Below are positions 1 to 10,128 of a DNA stretch of 64,000 nucleotides, in pieces; position 1 is the stretch's first letter; each line of letters starts with the position of its first letter. The DNA is taken from the NCBI RefSeq assembly GCF_015687175.1, contig NZ_JADPQG010000010.1, positions 94,684 through 158,683 on the forward strand, given 5' to 3'. The stretch is from Reinekea sp. G2M2-21 (GTDB lineage Bacteria > Pseudomonadota > Gammaproteobacteria > Pseudomonadales > Natronospirillaceae). The notes below the pieces were generated by a model. The model was not told where the DNA came from. It searched no databases and saw nothing but the letters and a program-made list of their open reading frames with translations. The position numbers and the translations under genes were made by a program.

Positions 1-1
1 T

Positions 2-1171
2 AACCGTATTTTGTTGCGTATGATGCGAGCATCGCACCTGTCGCGCCTGCAAGGCTTGCAAAATTTCATGAAGGACTCCGGCACGTGGGTACTGACATTC
101 GTACTGCTCGTGTTCCCGAATTATTATTATGAAAAAAGTCACGCGGGTTCGTTTCCACTGACCACCATTGCGCAGTCGTTAGTGGCCATAGCCATTATCG
201 TCCGCTACGCCTTAACCCATATAAAGGCTAAGGGTTTTGCACTTGCCATTATCTATACGTTGATCCCACTGATTGTCCTCAATACCTTTGATTTACTGGC
301 TCCGGTCATTAGCGCACTGGACAGCTACGCCACGAATCTAGGTAACTTACATATATCCCTGTATGACGTGTTACGGGTTGGTTACTTCGGGTTACTGTTG
401 TTTTGGCTAGGAAAGGAATCCAACAAGTTCGGCAAACAGAAAATCCGCCAGCAGGAACAACTCGATATCAGTACCCGGGAAATTATTGCCAAGCTGTTTG
501 AAGTTGCCGTTTATGTGGTGATCTTTTTAATTCTGCTCAACATTCTAGGCATTAACCTGACCACCCTGGCGGTCTTAGGTGGTGCCATCGGTGTGGGGAT
601 CGGTTTCGGCCTGCAATCTATTGCCTCTAACTTTATATCCGGGCTGATTATTTTACTCGATCGTTCACTGGCTATTGGTGACTACATCGAGCTGGAAGAC
701 GGACGCGCAGGTATGATCCGCGAATTGAACTTACGGGCAATTACGCTGGAAACGTTCGACGGTAAAGATATTGTGGTGCCCAACGATGTATTTTTTAGCC
801 AGACTTTCACCAATTGGACACACAAAAACGCCAAACAACGATACGCGATCGACTACGAAGTAGCCTATTCAACCGATCTGGATCGCCTGTTCCCTTTGAT
901 CAAGGAACTGCTTGCGGCGCACCCGAAAGTTCTGGCTGGTGAAGCCTATAACTTTGAAGAGCAACCCGATGTTGAAATCGCCGGTTTTGGTGACAACGGC
1001 ATTCAGTTGCATCTGGAATTCTGGATGGAAGCGATCGACGACGGTGAGCATCGCGTCGGCGGCGATCTTCTTTACAGCATCTGGCAAATGATGAAACGGG
1101 AAGGCTTCGAGTTCCCATTTCCGCAGCGCGAAGTGCGCATTCTCAACGAAGGCTTTCGTAAGTTGCCATAA
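2..1171 (+). CDS. MscS-family mechanosensitive channel, 5' end outside the window
   Basis: Small-conductance mechanosensitive channel of the inner membrane, which releases solutes on hypo-osmotic shock. About five hydrophobic segments lead into the family's pore helix (GVGIGFGLQSIASNFISGL, near residues 196-214), followed by the beta domain (DRSLAIGDYIEL) and a soluble C-terminal vestibule. The reading frame is open to the first base, and no start with a ribosome site precedes the TTG/ATG codons at 11-23, so the protein probably begins upstream. It would then be a longer MscS variant with extra N-terminal membrane segments. It ends just before a cytochrome b561 gene on the same strand. A link to osmotic adaptation together with the ectoine genes is inferred. 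Confidence 0.88.
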   Translation, partial: NRILLRMMRASHLSRLQGLQNFMKDSGTWVLTFVLLVFPNYYYEKSHAGSFPLTTIAQSLVAIAIIVRYALTHIKAKGFALAIIYTLIPLIVLNTFDLLAPVISALDSYATNLGNLHISLYDVLRVGYFGLLLFWLGKESNKFGKQKIRQQEQLDISTREIIAKLFEVAVYVVIFLILLNILGINLTTLAVLGGAIGVGIGFGLQSIASNFISGLIILLDRSLAIGDYIELEDGRAGMIRELNLRAITLETFDGKDIVVPNDVFFSQTFTNWTHKNAKQRYAIDYEVAYSTDLDRLFPLIKELLAAHPKVLAGEAYNFEEQPDVEIAGFGDNGIQLHLEFWMEAIDDGEHRVGGDLLYSIWQMMKREGFEFPFPQREVRILNEGFRKLP

Positions 1172-1206
1172 CCCACGCAAGGCGTTTTTCAAACAAGGAA
1201 AAAATC

Positions 1207-1707
1207 ATGTCGAAAACTGGTTATTCAAGCACACAAATTCGTCTGCACTGGTTGCTCGCAGTCATGGTTCTCGTGCAGTTTATTTTTCATGATGGTGTAC
1301 ACAACCTGGGTGGGTTAATTCAACGCGGTGAAGAACCCAGTATACTTGATGTGATATGGGGACAATCACACATTGTGCTTGGGTTACTGATATTTGTCAT
1401 GGCTGCTATCCGCCTGAGCGTGCGACTCAAACAAAAAGTACCACCGCCACCACAAGCAGAAAACGCGGTACTGAAAATTACCGCAAAACTCACGCACTTT
1501 ATGCTGTACACCATTTTACTGGTCATGCCTATTTCCGGCTCCGTAGCCTGGTTTGGTCACGTTGAATTAGCGGCGAAGGGTCATGAGTTTGGCAAAGGCT
1601 TGCTGTTAGCCTTTTTATTTCTGCACGTTGTCGGCGCCCTGTATCAACAATTTGTGCTCAAGACGGATGTGTTAAAACGGATGGTAAAGCCGGAAAACAA
1701 GTTCTGA
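1207..1707 (+). CDS. Cytochrome b561 family protein
   Basis: Di-haem b-type cytochrome of the inner membrane with four transmembrane helices, expected to move electrons from the quinone pool or a superoxide source. Family features are visible: an N-terminal histidine in RLHWLLAV, a second in QSHIVLGLLIF, a third in LTHFMLYTILLVMPISG, and a C-terminal histidine in FLFLHVVGALYQ. The length (166 aa) is normal for the family. An AAGGAAAAAATC ribosome site precedes the ATG. It follows the MscS gene by 35 bp and may be cotranscribed. The exact electron partner cannot be told from sequence. Confidence 0.88.
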   Translation: MSKTGYSSTQIRLHWLLAVMVLVQFIFHDGVHNLGGLIQRGEEPSILDVIWGQSHIVLGLLIFVMAAIRLSVRLKQKVPPPPQAENAVLKITAKLTHFMLYTILLVMPISGSVAWFGHVELAAKGHEFGKGLLLAFLFLHVVGALYQQFVLKTDVLKRMVKPENKF

Positions 1708-1904
1708 CAAGCGTTAAAGATACCGGACTTCGGTAACACTTTGCGACCGACCTTCGCTGATCGAGTCCGTGAAAAATTCTTTGTTACATGTTGTCCGAAT
1801 GCCCTTGGACTTTACAAAAACTAGGGCTTGGCGGACAAACGAACAAACTGTTTAGGCTAATTTCCCTCAGCTCTCGACCAGTAACGAAATTTCCGGGCTC
1901 AGGG

Positions 1905-3665
1905 TCATTCCGTTACGGGCGCGGCCGCCCGTTTTGGTGGCAAAGGCACCTCGGGGATGAACAACGTCACCACAAAGCCCAGAATCACGATAATCAAACC
2001 CGCGTAAAAAATACGCTGTATGGCATCGGCCCAAACTTCCTGGAATGTACGGTGCACAACATCTAATTGCTTCAAAACAAACGCCCGTTGCGCCGTCAAT
2101 TGTTTGCTCACGCGCACGACCTGATCATTACTTTGCGGCAGTGGTAAAGCAGCGGTCATCGCGGATTGTTGCCAGACCTGTTTTAAACCGGATGCGTCAC
2201 CGGTTTTAGCTTGCTCTAATTGCACCAATACGGCATCGATATTGTGAGCGACCATCACTTTCAGTTCGTCAAAATCGATGGTGGCACCCATGCTACCTTC
2301 TCCGCTATTCGACGGTGCTGCAAAAGTCTGCGCAAACTGGTTTGGAATTGTCGGCAGCAGATCGTTTTGCATATTAGCCGTCAACGTGGCGCTGAATATA
2401 GTTCCCAACACAGCGACACCCACACTGCTGCCCATCTGACGTACAAAGGTGGCGGTACTGGAGGCCACACCCATTTTATTGCGCGGCGCGGCATTGATCA
2501 TCATTTGCGTAAACAGCGGAATACTCGGACCCAGACCGATACCGAGGATGACTAACTTCACAATCACCAACCACTGCGGAAGATCGGGGGTCAGGCCTAT
2601 CGCCATCCAGGCAAAGCCGGCGATCAGCATAACTAATGCCGGTATCAGTACCGGTCGATATGAACCAATGTGGCTGACCAATTGGCCAGATACAATGTTA
2701 CCGGCGACGATACCCAGAGTTAACGGTGTCAGAGTGGCACCGGCACTGGTGGCACTGACACCCAGCACGTTCACCATAAACAGCGGAATGAACACGATCG
2801 AGCTTAGGAAAGCCGCACCCAATAAGAATGACGCCAACGCGGTAATGCCAAAGGCAGGCTTAGCAAACAGTCGCAAGTCGATAATGGCATCGGAATCGTT
2901 TAACTCATGACGGATAAATAACGCGGCAGCAATGGCCGACAGCGCGAACATAACCAGCACTTCTTTGCTGGTCCAAGCGAAGGTGTTTGGGGCCAGCGAC
3001 AACGCCAGCAACAATGGCACCACAAACAACAGCAGCAACGCTGCACCTAAATAGTCAATGTGTTTTCCGGTGGTGTGCTGCAACAACGGCATTTTGCGAC
3101 CGATAAATGTCAACGCCACAATGCCGATGGGCAGATTGACAAAGAATACCCAATTCCAGCTCAGGTAATCCGTTAACAGCCCTCCAATCCACGGGCCGAA
3201 GACCGAGCTGAGGCCAAACATAGCGCCAAACAGACCTTGCATTTTAGGTCGGTCTCGGGGTTCGAACAGATCACCGACCACGGCAAAGGCATTGGCAAAA
3301 ATCGCCGCGGAACCGACGCCCTGCAGCGCGCGCGCCAGAATCAAGGCCATGGGCGACTGCGAAAACCCACACCACAAACTCGCGCCGATGAAAATAACCA
3401 GGCCCACCTCTAACGACCGGCGCCGACCGTAGAGATCCGACAGTTTGCCCCAGATCGGCAATAACGCTGTTGAGGTCACCAGATACGAGGTGGTTAACCA
3501 GGTAATCCAGTTGGCGGGGAAGACCAAGTCACGGATGATCATCGGCGTTGCAGTACTGACGATCGTCTGATCCAACGCCGACATAAACAACGCCAGCATC
3601 ACTCCGATGACACTCGCTCGGCGCTGTTCCGGACTGATCTTTAACCCTTCATGTTGTTCTATCAT
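1905..3665 (-). CDS. DHA2-family (EmrB/QacA type) MFS drug exporter
   Basis: Proton-driven multidrug efflux pump of the 14-helix DHA2 branch of the major facilitator superfamily. The N-terminal half has the family motif around GKLSDLYGRRRSLEVG (loop 2-3) and the antiporter motif FGPWIGGLLTD. A large hydrophilic loop of about 100 residues (near residues 440-545) lies before the last helix, as in many QacA/EmrB relatives. The 586-aa length is slightly long because of that loop. The start overlaps the stop of the upstream MarR gene by four bases (ATGA), which indicates translational coupling and control by that regulator. No membrane-fusion partner (EmrA) is adjacent, so it may export to the periplasm. 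The substrate is unknown. Confidence 0.92.
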   Translation of the reverse strand: MIEQHEGLKISPEQRRASVIGVMLALFMSALDQTIVSTATPMIIRDLVFPANWITWLTTSYLVTSTALLPIWGKLSDLYGRRRSLEVGLVIFIGASLWCGFSQSPMALILARALQGVGSAAIFANAFAVVGDLFEPRDRPKMQGLFGAMFGLSSVFGPWIGGLLTDYLSWNWVFFVNLPIGIVALTFIGRKMPLLQHTTGKHIDYLGAALLLLFVVPLLLALSLAPNTFAWTSKEVLVMFALSAIAAALFIRHELNDSDAIIDLRLFAKPAFGITALASFLLGAAFLSSIVFIPLFMVNVLGVSATSAGATLTPLTLGIVAGNIVSGQLVSHIGSYRPVLIPALVMLIAGFAWMAIGLTPDLPQWLVIVKLVILGIGLGPSIPLFTQMMINAAPRNKMGVASSTATFVRQMGSSVGVAVLGTIFSATLTANMQNDLLPTIPNQFAQTFAAPSNSGEGSMGATIDFDELKVMVAHNIDAVLVQLEQAKTGDASGLKQVWQQSAMTAALPLPQSNDQVVRVSKQLTAQRAFVLKQLDVVHRTFQEVWADAIQRIFYAGLIIVILGFVVTLFIPEVPLPPKRAAAPVTE

Positions 3666-4108
3666 TCACACTCCTCCGTCGCGCCAAAGGCGCGAGCCAA
3701 CTTGGTCAGTTGTTTGCTCAACTGCTCCAACTGTTCACCCGACATACCCGCACTCTGTATGCGTTGCATGTAGTGTTCGTTCATCCGTTTGATCAACTGC
3801 TCACCTTTGTCGGTCAACGACAACAGAAAGCGTCGACTGTCCTTAGGGTCCAGCTCACGGTTAATCAATTCGGCTTTCAGGCTCCGGTCGACCATATGCG
3901 AGACCATTGATGCCGACATCTGCATGCGGTCCTTTATGGCACTGGGTGAGGTAAACCCTTTTTTGATGAGGTAGAGCACCGGAAAATCGGTAAACTCGAT
4001 GCCCAATTCATCTTTCACCTGTTTGATCATGCCTTTGCGGATGCCGATATGGACATGTCTGAACGCTTGTTCAAACTGCATGGCTTGTTCAAATGACGGC
4101 TCAGCCAT
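3662..4108 (-). CDS. MarR-family transcriptional regulator of the adjacent efflux pump
   Basis: Winged-helix dimeric repressor of the MarR family (148 aa). The recognition helix region reads SPSAIKDRMQMSASMVSHMVD, followed by the wing residues DPKDSRRFLLSLTDKG. I chose the ATG at 4108 because AAGGG lies about nine bases upstream; a TTG at 4132 in the same frame would add eight residues but overlaps the candidate operator and has no ribosome site. It is the first gene of a two-gene operon with the DHA2 exporter, with a four-base overlap. By analogy to EmrR/MarR it probably represses its own operon and releases DNA on binding a small aromatic ligand; the ligand is unknown. Confidence 0.9.
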   Translation of the reverse strand: MAEPSFEQAMQFEQAFRHVHIGIRKGMIKQVKDELGIEFTDFPVLYLIKKGFTSPSAIKDRMQMSASMVSHMVDRSLKAELINRELDPKDSRRFLLSLTDKGEQLIKRMNEHYMQRIQSAGMSGEQLEQLSKQLTKLARAFGATEECE

Positions 4109-4130
4109 TGATTCAACCCTTAAATAGTTC

Positions 4131-4145
4131 AATGATTAAATCATT
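4131..4145. promoter_or_regulatory. Palindrome upstream of the MarR/efflux operon, candidate operator
   Basis: A perfect inverted repeat, AATGAT-TAA-ATCATT, lies 23 bases upstream of the chosen MarR start. MarR-family proteins typically bind AT-rich palindromes of 15-20 bp at their own promoters, so this is the obvious candidate autoregulatory site. The position and symmetry are seen; regulator binding is inferred. Confidence 0.45.
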
Positions 4146-4251
4146 CTATGAAGCAAACAATAAAACGCAAGCTATAGGATGGGAATGAGTATTGATAAGT
4201 CAGAGCAAAGCGTCTCGTATACAGAGTTCAGTCAGTGCTTTATTGGGAATA

Positions 4252-4278
4252 AAGACCCGAGCAGGCTGCACGGGTCTT
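4252..4278 (-). terminator. Probable intrinsic terminator of the ectoine operon/TPR gene
   Basis: An 8-bp perfect stem (AAGACCCG/CGGGTCTT) with an 11-base loop starts 18 bases beyond the TPR gene's stop codon. On the minus strand it is followed by TTTATT. The T-tract is short, so efficiency may be partial. Confidence 0.6.
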
Positions 4279-4295
4279 CGAAAGATGTTGCCGGT

Positions 4296-5210
4296 TTACT
4301 GTGACCGTTCACCTACGAACAGCGACTGAAATTCGTTTAGTTCCCGCAGCGGTTCGAGCATAACTTCCGACATGATGTCATCACGATAGGTTTCGTTACG
4401 GTGTATCGACTGTTCAACGTTTTTCAGTGCGTCTTCAAAATACCCCATAGTGCAATAGGCACAGGCCAGTTGATAATAGGCATGCGCGTTTTCAGGGTTG
4501 ATCATCAAGGCCTGGTTGCACAGATTTACCGCCCATTGCGACTCGTTCAGCTCCAGCACGGCATCCGCTTTGTAGGTCAGTGCTTCGCTGTCTTCCGGGC
4601 TTTGCTTGAGAATCTGGTCGTATATCTGGATCTTCGACGACGGGTTGTTTTCCTGCTGGGCGCGCAACCACAGCGACTGAATTTCCTTGGTTTGCTCCAA
4701 CGCTTCCCGGTTTTCCTCAATGTCCTGCGTTTTCAGACGCAACTGTTTCTCGATATTAGCCAAACGGCTTTCGTATTCGGTAATCAACTTGGCGATTTCC
4801 TCATTGGCGAAAGAATGCACCCGTTCTTTGATGTCGCGAATCGAGGTCCAGCCCACAATAACCAGAATCGAACTGGCGGCGGCCACAAGGTAAAAGAAAT
4901 AGGTTACGGTATCGGTCGCGTAGGAGACCGCCCGGTCGACGGACTTATGTTCGCGGTCGAGAATCTGCTGGATAATGTCGGCCCGCTGATTTCCAAGGTC
5001 CGTTCGCAACTGCTTTAATTCATCGAGCACGTAGCGTTCAACGAAAGCGTTGTACAACGGTTCCTCGAGCGCATTGACTGTCTGTTCCAGTTCGGCATTG
5101 GTTGGCGTAGCAGCATCGTCAGCTGAGTTATCCTGCCCCTCATCGGCTGCCAATAGCCCAAACGGCCAAAGACAGACGATGAACAGGAAGTACCTTACGA
5201 CGCCAGGCAT
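4296..5210 (-). CDS. TPR-repeat membrane protein at the end of the ectoine operon
   Basis: Function unknown. The 304-aa protein has an N-terminal signal or anchor (VVRYFLFIVCLWPFGLLA), an acidic linker, and an extended region with a helical hydrophobic segment near residues 103-124 (YFFYLVAAASSILVIVGW). A coiled coil follows near 128-178, then two or three TPR-like helix pairs (near 188-265, e.g. PENAHAYYQLACAY). It starts inside the last codons of ask (16-base overlap), so it is almost certainly translated from the ect mRNA. No strong ribosome site precedes its ATG, which again suggests coupling. TPR plus coiled coil implies a protein-protein scaffold at the membrane. It is not one of the standard ectoine genes; a role in osmotic sensing or in holding enzymes is speculation. 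Confidence 0.8.
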   Translation of the reverse strand: MPGVVRYFLFIVCLWPFGLLAADEGQDNSADDAATPTNAELEQTVNALEEPLYNAFVERYVLDELKQLRTDLGNQRADIIQQILDREHKSVDRAVSYATDTVTYFFYLVAAASSILVIVGWTSIRDIKERVHSFANEEIAKLITEYESRLANIEKQLRLKTQDIEENREALEQTKEIQSLWLRAQQENNPSSKIQIYDQILKQSPEDSEALTYKADAVLELNESQWAVNLCNQALMINPENAHAYYQLACAYCTMGYFEDALKNVEQSIHRNETYRDDIMSEVMLEPLRELNEFQSLFVGERSQ

Positions 5211-6634
5211 ATAGCACGCCCGTGATCATGAACTTCCACCAGCGATTTATGCAATGCTTTCACGGCATTGGCATAATCGGTTTCGTGCACGACAAACTGC
5301 ACGTCGACCTGACGCATGCACTGGTGTACGGAGAGAATACCGATTCCAGCGTCCGAAATCGCCTGCGCTGTCTGTGCCAGCAATCCGTTGATCTTCAGAT
5401 CGCTGCCAATGGCTGACACAATGGCGACCTTAGTCTGATCTACTTCGGCTTCCGGAAATGTATTTTCCAGTTCGGTACGGATCCGACGGATGGTCTTCAA
5501 GTTGGTGCTCAGGTAATGCGTCACAGTATTGGCATTAATGTCTTTCGACACGATGTGCGCTTTGTACCGTTTAATAATGCCAACAATTTTCGGATCGTAG
5601 ATGTGAAATAGGCCCGCCATATCCTGATCGAACAACTCGAGCGCATAAATACCTTTGGTACCGGCAATAATTTCAACCCGCGGGGAATCGCTGACATAGT
5701 CCCCAGTAATGAGCGTACCGGTGTGTTCCGGTTCAAAGGTGTTTTTCACCCGCAGCGGAATATTATTCTGACGCAAACCTTTAGCGGCTTTCGGGTGAAT
5801 GGCTTCCATACCCAGGTTTGCTAATTGATCGGCCACATCATAGTTAGTGCGCCCAATGGGAACCGCATTGCTTTCACCAACCAAGCGTGGATCAGCACTG
5901 GAAAGGTGAAATTCTTTGTGGATCACGGCTTCAGTTGCGCCGGTTAAGACTGCCAGGCGCGAAAAGGTCATCTCACTGTAGCCGCGGTTGAATGACAGCA
6001 TAAGACCGTCGGCACTGTGAGCATAACCGGTCACGATAGGCAATTGATTACTCAGATCAATCTCGGCAAAGGCTTGCTGAATACGATCATCCAGTGACAT
6101 GTGCGTCTTCGAGCGCCAGCCGGTCAGATCCACAAAACAGGCGTTCACACCATCTCGCTGCAACAGCCGAGCGGTATTCCAAGCGCTGTGTGCTTCGCCC
6201 AAACTGGCGAGCATTTCACGCACCGTCGCCAGATGAGCGTCCAGCGCAAAGTGGCCATGGCGACACAGGCTCTGCAAATCGAGTAAGCATTTCTGAGCGT
6301 CGATCATGCGATCATTGATAAACCGATTCGCCTCTTCCAGAGCTCTGCTATCACTGCCAAACAAATCCTCGTTGATGTGATACATATCGAGTTTCAGCGC
6401 AGACAGTGCATCGTTCCAGCTGTCATCCTGCATACTGCTGGCAAATAATTTGTAGACGCCCGGCTGGCCGTTCTTTTTGCTTTCCAGTAGTTTGTCGGTG
6501 ATGCCACCATAGGCACTGACCACGAAAACCCTCTGATACAGGTTGTCGGCCAAGGCCGGTTTAAACACTATGTTATCCCGAACCGACTCGTAGTCGCTCA
6601 TGGAGGTACCGCCAATTTTTTCTATTGTGTGCAT
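5195..6634 (-). CDS. ask: Ectoine-operon aspartate kinase (Ask_Ect)
   Basis: Phosphorylates L-aspartate to aspartyl-4-phosphate, the first step towards aspartate semialdehyde, the precursor for EctB. The N-terminal kinase motif is KIGGTSM, a variant of the usual KFGGTS. The C-terminal third contains the ACT-type regulatory region (VAIVSAIGSDLK, GIGILSVHQ). At 479 aa it matches the specialised Ask_Ect form found next to ect genes. It follows ectD by 13 bp and overlaps the downstream TPR gene by 16 bp. Its presence frees ectoine synthesis from feedback inhibition of the housekeeping aspartokinases; that is family knowledge, not visible in this sequence. Confidence 0.95.
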   Translation of the reverse strand: MHTIEKIGGTSMSDYESVRDNIVFKPALADNLYQRVFVVSAYGGITDKLLESKKNGQPGVYKLFASSMQDDSWNDALSALKLDMYHINEDLFGSDSRALEEANRFINDRMIDAQKCLLDLQSLCRHGHFALDAHLATVREMLASLGEAHSAWNTARLLQRDGVNACFVDLTGWRSKTHMSLDDRIQQAFAEIDLSNQLPIVTGYAHSADGLMLSFNRGYSEMTFSRLAVLTGATEAVIHKEFHLSSADPRLVGESNAVPIGRTNYDVADQLANLGMEAIHPKAAKGLRQNNIPLRVKNTFEPEHTGTLITGDYVSDSPRVEIIAGTKGIYALELFDQDMAGLFHIYDPKIVGIIKRYKAHIVSKDINANTVTHYLSTNLKTIRRIRTELENTFPEAEVDQTKVAIVSAIGSDLKINGLLAQTAQAISDAGIGILSVHQCMRQVDVQFVVHETDYANAVKALHKSLVEVHDHGRAICLAS

Positions 6635-6647
6635 GGTTTCCCCTGAT

Positions 6648-7574
6648 TTAAAAATGTAACTGTTGATGTTGCGCGCGAATGGGCTGAATCAGACGACGCG
6701 TCGCCATGAATTCAGGCCGTGCCGGCATCCCCGAGTAAGGTTCACGGGGCCGGTTCGATACTGCGTTGTAAACAAACACGGCATTACGTCTGGGCAGTGG
6801 CGAAAGGTTATTGCTGGAACCGTGCATCAGATTACAGTCGTACAAAATAACGCTGCCTTTCTTTGCCGAGATCGCATCAACGCCGTTAATGTCTGCCAAA
6901 ATCTGAATGTCATCTTGGCGCGGCAAACCCGCGTGCTGTTCGCGCATGGTGTGTAAATAATTATTTTCCGGTGTCTCGCCCGGACAGCTGACAAATGATT
7001 TATGCGACCCTGGCAGCACCATAATCGGTGCGTTAGTCAGTTGGTTTTCGGTCAACACAAGTGCTAAAGACAAGGTTCGCATTCGGGGCAGACCATCTTC
7101 CACATGCCAGGTTTCAAAATCGGAATGCCAGAATGAACTTTGACCGACAAAGGGCGCCTTAAATGTCAGGCGTGACTGATGCAGATACACATCATCCGCC
7201 AACACCTGTTGAGCGATTGACACCAAACGGGTGTCTTTAGACAACGCACTATAAAGAGCATGCTGCGCATGTATACCGTAAAAAGACCGAATATCACCGT
7301 GTTCATCGATCGATACATTGTCGTTTTCGCTGTTGCGAAAGGCTTGCTGCCACAGCGTGACTTCGTCGATGAGGCGCTCTATTTCAGCGTTATTGAACAG
7401 GTTATCCAGCACCAGATAACCTTGCTGTTGGTAGCGCTCCAACTGATTCTGAGTCAGCCCCCCGTCGCGATCCGGCTCGCCATAGACTATCGGGTCATAG
7501 CGCGACTGAATCCCACAGTCGGCACCGTGACGGGATGGATACAGATCAACGTCGGCGCCTACATTGGCGTTCAT
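6648..7574 (-). CDS. ectD: Ectoine 5-hydroxylase EctD
   Basis: Non-haem Fe(II)/2-oxoglutarate dioxygenase that converts ectoine to 5-hydroxyectoine in the cytoplasm. The EctD signature FWHSDFETWHVEDGLPRMR is complete and carries the HxD iron ligands; the distal iron histidine is in CNLMHGSSNN and the 2-oxoglutarate arginine follows in PLPRRNAVF. The N-terminal LYPSRHG motif is also typical. The 308-aa length is standard. It lies between ectC and ask, an ectABCD-ask order seen in several marine gammaproteobacteria, with gaps of 9 and 13 bp. The organism should therefore accumulate hydroxyectoine under salt or heat stress. Confidence 0.97.
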   Translation of the reverse strand: MNANVGADVDLYPSRHGADCGIQSRYDPIVYGEPDRDGGLTQNQLERYQQQGYLVLDNLFNNAEIERLIDEVTLWQQAFRNSENDNVSIDEHGDIRSFYGIHAQHALYSALSKDTRLVSIAQQVLADDVYLHQSRLTFKAPFVGQSSFWHSDFETWHVEDGLPRMRTLSLALVLTENQLTNAPIMVLPGSHKSFVSCPGETPENNYLHTMREQHAGLPRQDDIQILADINGVDAISAKKGSVILYDCNLMHGSSNNLSPLPRRNAVFVYNAVSNRPREPYSGMPARPEFMATRRLIQPIRAQHQQLHF

Positions 7575-7583
7575 GTTGCTACC

Positions 7584-7985
7584 TTAGCTGATCGCTTCCG
7601 CATCGAGTTCGTACGCACCTTCGGCGTTGTGGACTTCCTTGCCGTTCAAGGGTGGATTAAACACACAGGCCATTTTCATTTCTTTAAACGCGCGCAAAAT
7701 GTGTTTGTCGTGCTTGTCCAAGATGTAGATCGTGCCCGGCTGAATCGGGTATTTTTTACCGTCGGCCATAGTTTCGACTTCGCCTTCGCCGCTGATGCAA
7801 TAGACCGACTCCAAATGGTTCTGATAATGCATTTGGAAATCGGCACCAGTATAAATCGTCGTGATATGAAATGAGAAACCCATGTTATCGTCTTTCAAAA
7901 GCAGGCGGGTACTGTCCCAGTTGCCATCGGGTGAGACGATTTTACGGCCATCGGCCTGAGCTTGGTCCATGGTTCTGACAATCAT
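7584..7985 (-). CDS. ectC: L-ectoine synthase EctC
   Basis: Cupin-fold, metal-dependent cyclase that closes N-gamma-acetyl-diaminobutyrate to ectoine. Diagnostic stretches are [10 protein letters not shown] at the start, the metal-site region [18 protein letters not shown], and KHDKHILRA with the conserved histidine. I chose the ATG at 7985 because it gives the family's canonical N-terminus and is preceded by GGAGAAAAAT; an upstream in-frame start at 8042 would add 19 unrelated residues. The resulting 133 aa agrees with the usual 128-137. The acidic tail is normal for halophiles. It lies 62 bp downstream of ectB and 9 bp upstream of ectD. Confidence 0.97.
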   Translation of the reverse strand: MIVRTMDQAQADGRKIVSPDGNWDSTRLLLKDDNMGFSFHITTIYTGADFQMHYQNHLESVYCISGEGEVETMADGKKYPIQPGTIYILDKHDKHILRAFKEMKMACVFNPPLNGKEVHNAEGAYELDAEAIS

Positions 7986-8047
7986 ATTTTTCTCCATAAA
8001 AAGGCACGCCCGTGAGAGAGGAGTCAACACGTGCGCGCTCAAAAAAG

Positions 8048-9382
<1,335 letters not shown>

Positions 9383-9392
9383 TTACTCCAGC

Positions 9393-9887
9393 TTATTGAT
9401 TAAAAGGACCAATGCGGACAAGACGTTCACTGTCATGTTCGCCATTAAAATGAGTCATGGTGTCGAGGTATGCAGACCGTGACAGCTCGACCTGTCTGCG
9501 TTCTGCAAATCGGGTAAACAGCGCCCAGGAAGCCTGGTTATCGTCTGTGATGGTGGTTTCCAGGTATCGAATGCCAGTCAGATTCGGCCGCGCCAACAAG
9601 TGTTCCAGCATCTGCGTGGCCAGCCCCTGCCCGCGAGCAGAATCATCAATAGCAACCTGCCAGACAAACAACGTATCGGGCTGTTCTGGCTGTACATAAC
9701 CACTGATAAACCCCACGACCTGACCGCCGGACTTGGCTATGACAGATGTCTGCGCAAAATGGCCGCACTGCAGCAGATTGCAATAAGCGGAATTCACATC
9801 CAGTGGTGGGCAGCGCTGTATAAGCCGATAGACCTCATACCCATCCGATAACTCAGGAACCTGTAAATGGATCACGCTCTCCCCCAT
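9393..9887 (-). CDS. ectA: L-2,4-diaminobutyrate gamma-acetyltransferase EctA
   Basis: GNAT-fold enzyme that acetylates diaminobutyrate at the gamma nitrogen with acetyl-CoA. EctA-specific residues include CPPLDVNSAYCNLLQC near residue 25; the acetyl-CoA loop is ARGQGLATQML; TTITDDNQASWALFTRFA is a family block near the C-terminus. The ATG at 9887 is the farthest upstream start but has no ribosome site. An in-frame GTG at 9875 is preceded by GGGGGAG and would remove only four residues, so the true start is uncertain. It is the first gene of ectABCD-ask and is transcribed divergently from the MarR-type gene. Confidence 0.96.
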   Translation of the reverse strand: MGESVIHLQVPELSDGYEVYRLIQRCPPLDVNSAYCNLLQCGHFAQTSVIAKSGGQVVGFISGYVQPEQPDTLFVWQVAIDDSARGQGLATQMLEHLLARPNLTGIRYLETTITDDNQASWALFTRFAERRQVELSRSAYLDTMTHFNGEHDSERLVRIGPFNQ

Positions 9888-10128
9888 TTATTAAATTTAA
9901 GTCAATACTTTAGAAGACTAAGCAATATTTTTGTGAAATATGTCTAAACTTCGAACTCTTCACCAAAAATATGGCTTTTTAGCTCATTAATTGAGCAATT
10001 CTTCAATATGGATATGCATAGTACACTAAATAAAATTATTTTCCAGTCGCATTAGCTGTGCTATTTTGTAACGTAATCTATCGATATGCGGCCATTGACG
10101 GCTTTTAATCGGGTTTTTTGGGGTACTG
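9888..10128. promoter_or_regulatory. Divergent ect/ectR control region with two short palindromes
   Basis: This 241-bp AT-rich interval must contain the ectABCD promoter (minus strand) and the ectR promoter (plus strand). Two inverted repeats are visible: ATATTT-TTGTG-AAATAT at 9925-9941 and GCTCA-TTAAT-TGAGC at 9982-9996. In methylotrophs EctR represses ect by binding a palindrome near the -10 box, so either could be an operator. I could not fix convincing -35/-10 pairs. Confidence 0.45.

Noticed and set aside
3..30. Start of the MscS gene at TTG 11
   Set aside because: The frame is open to the window edge and no ribosome site precedes the codon, so the gene is treated as partial.
4401..5018. 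205-residue plus-strand frame opposite the TPR gene
   Set aside because: A long antisense shadow of a gene with signal, TM, coiled coil and TPR. Its own translation shows no domain.
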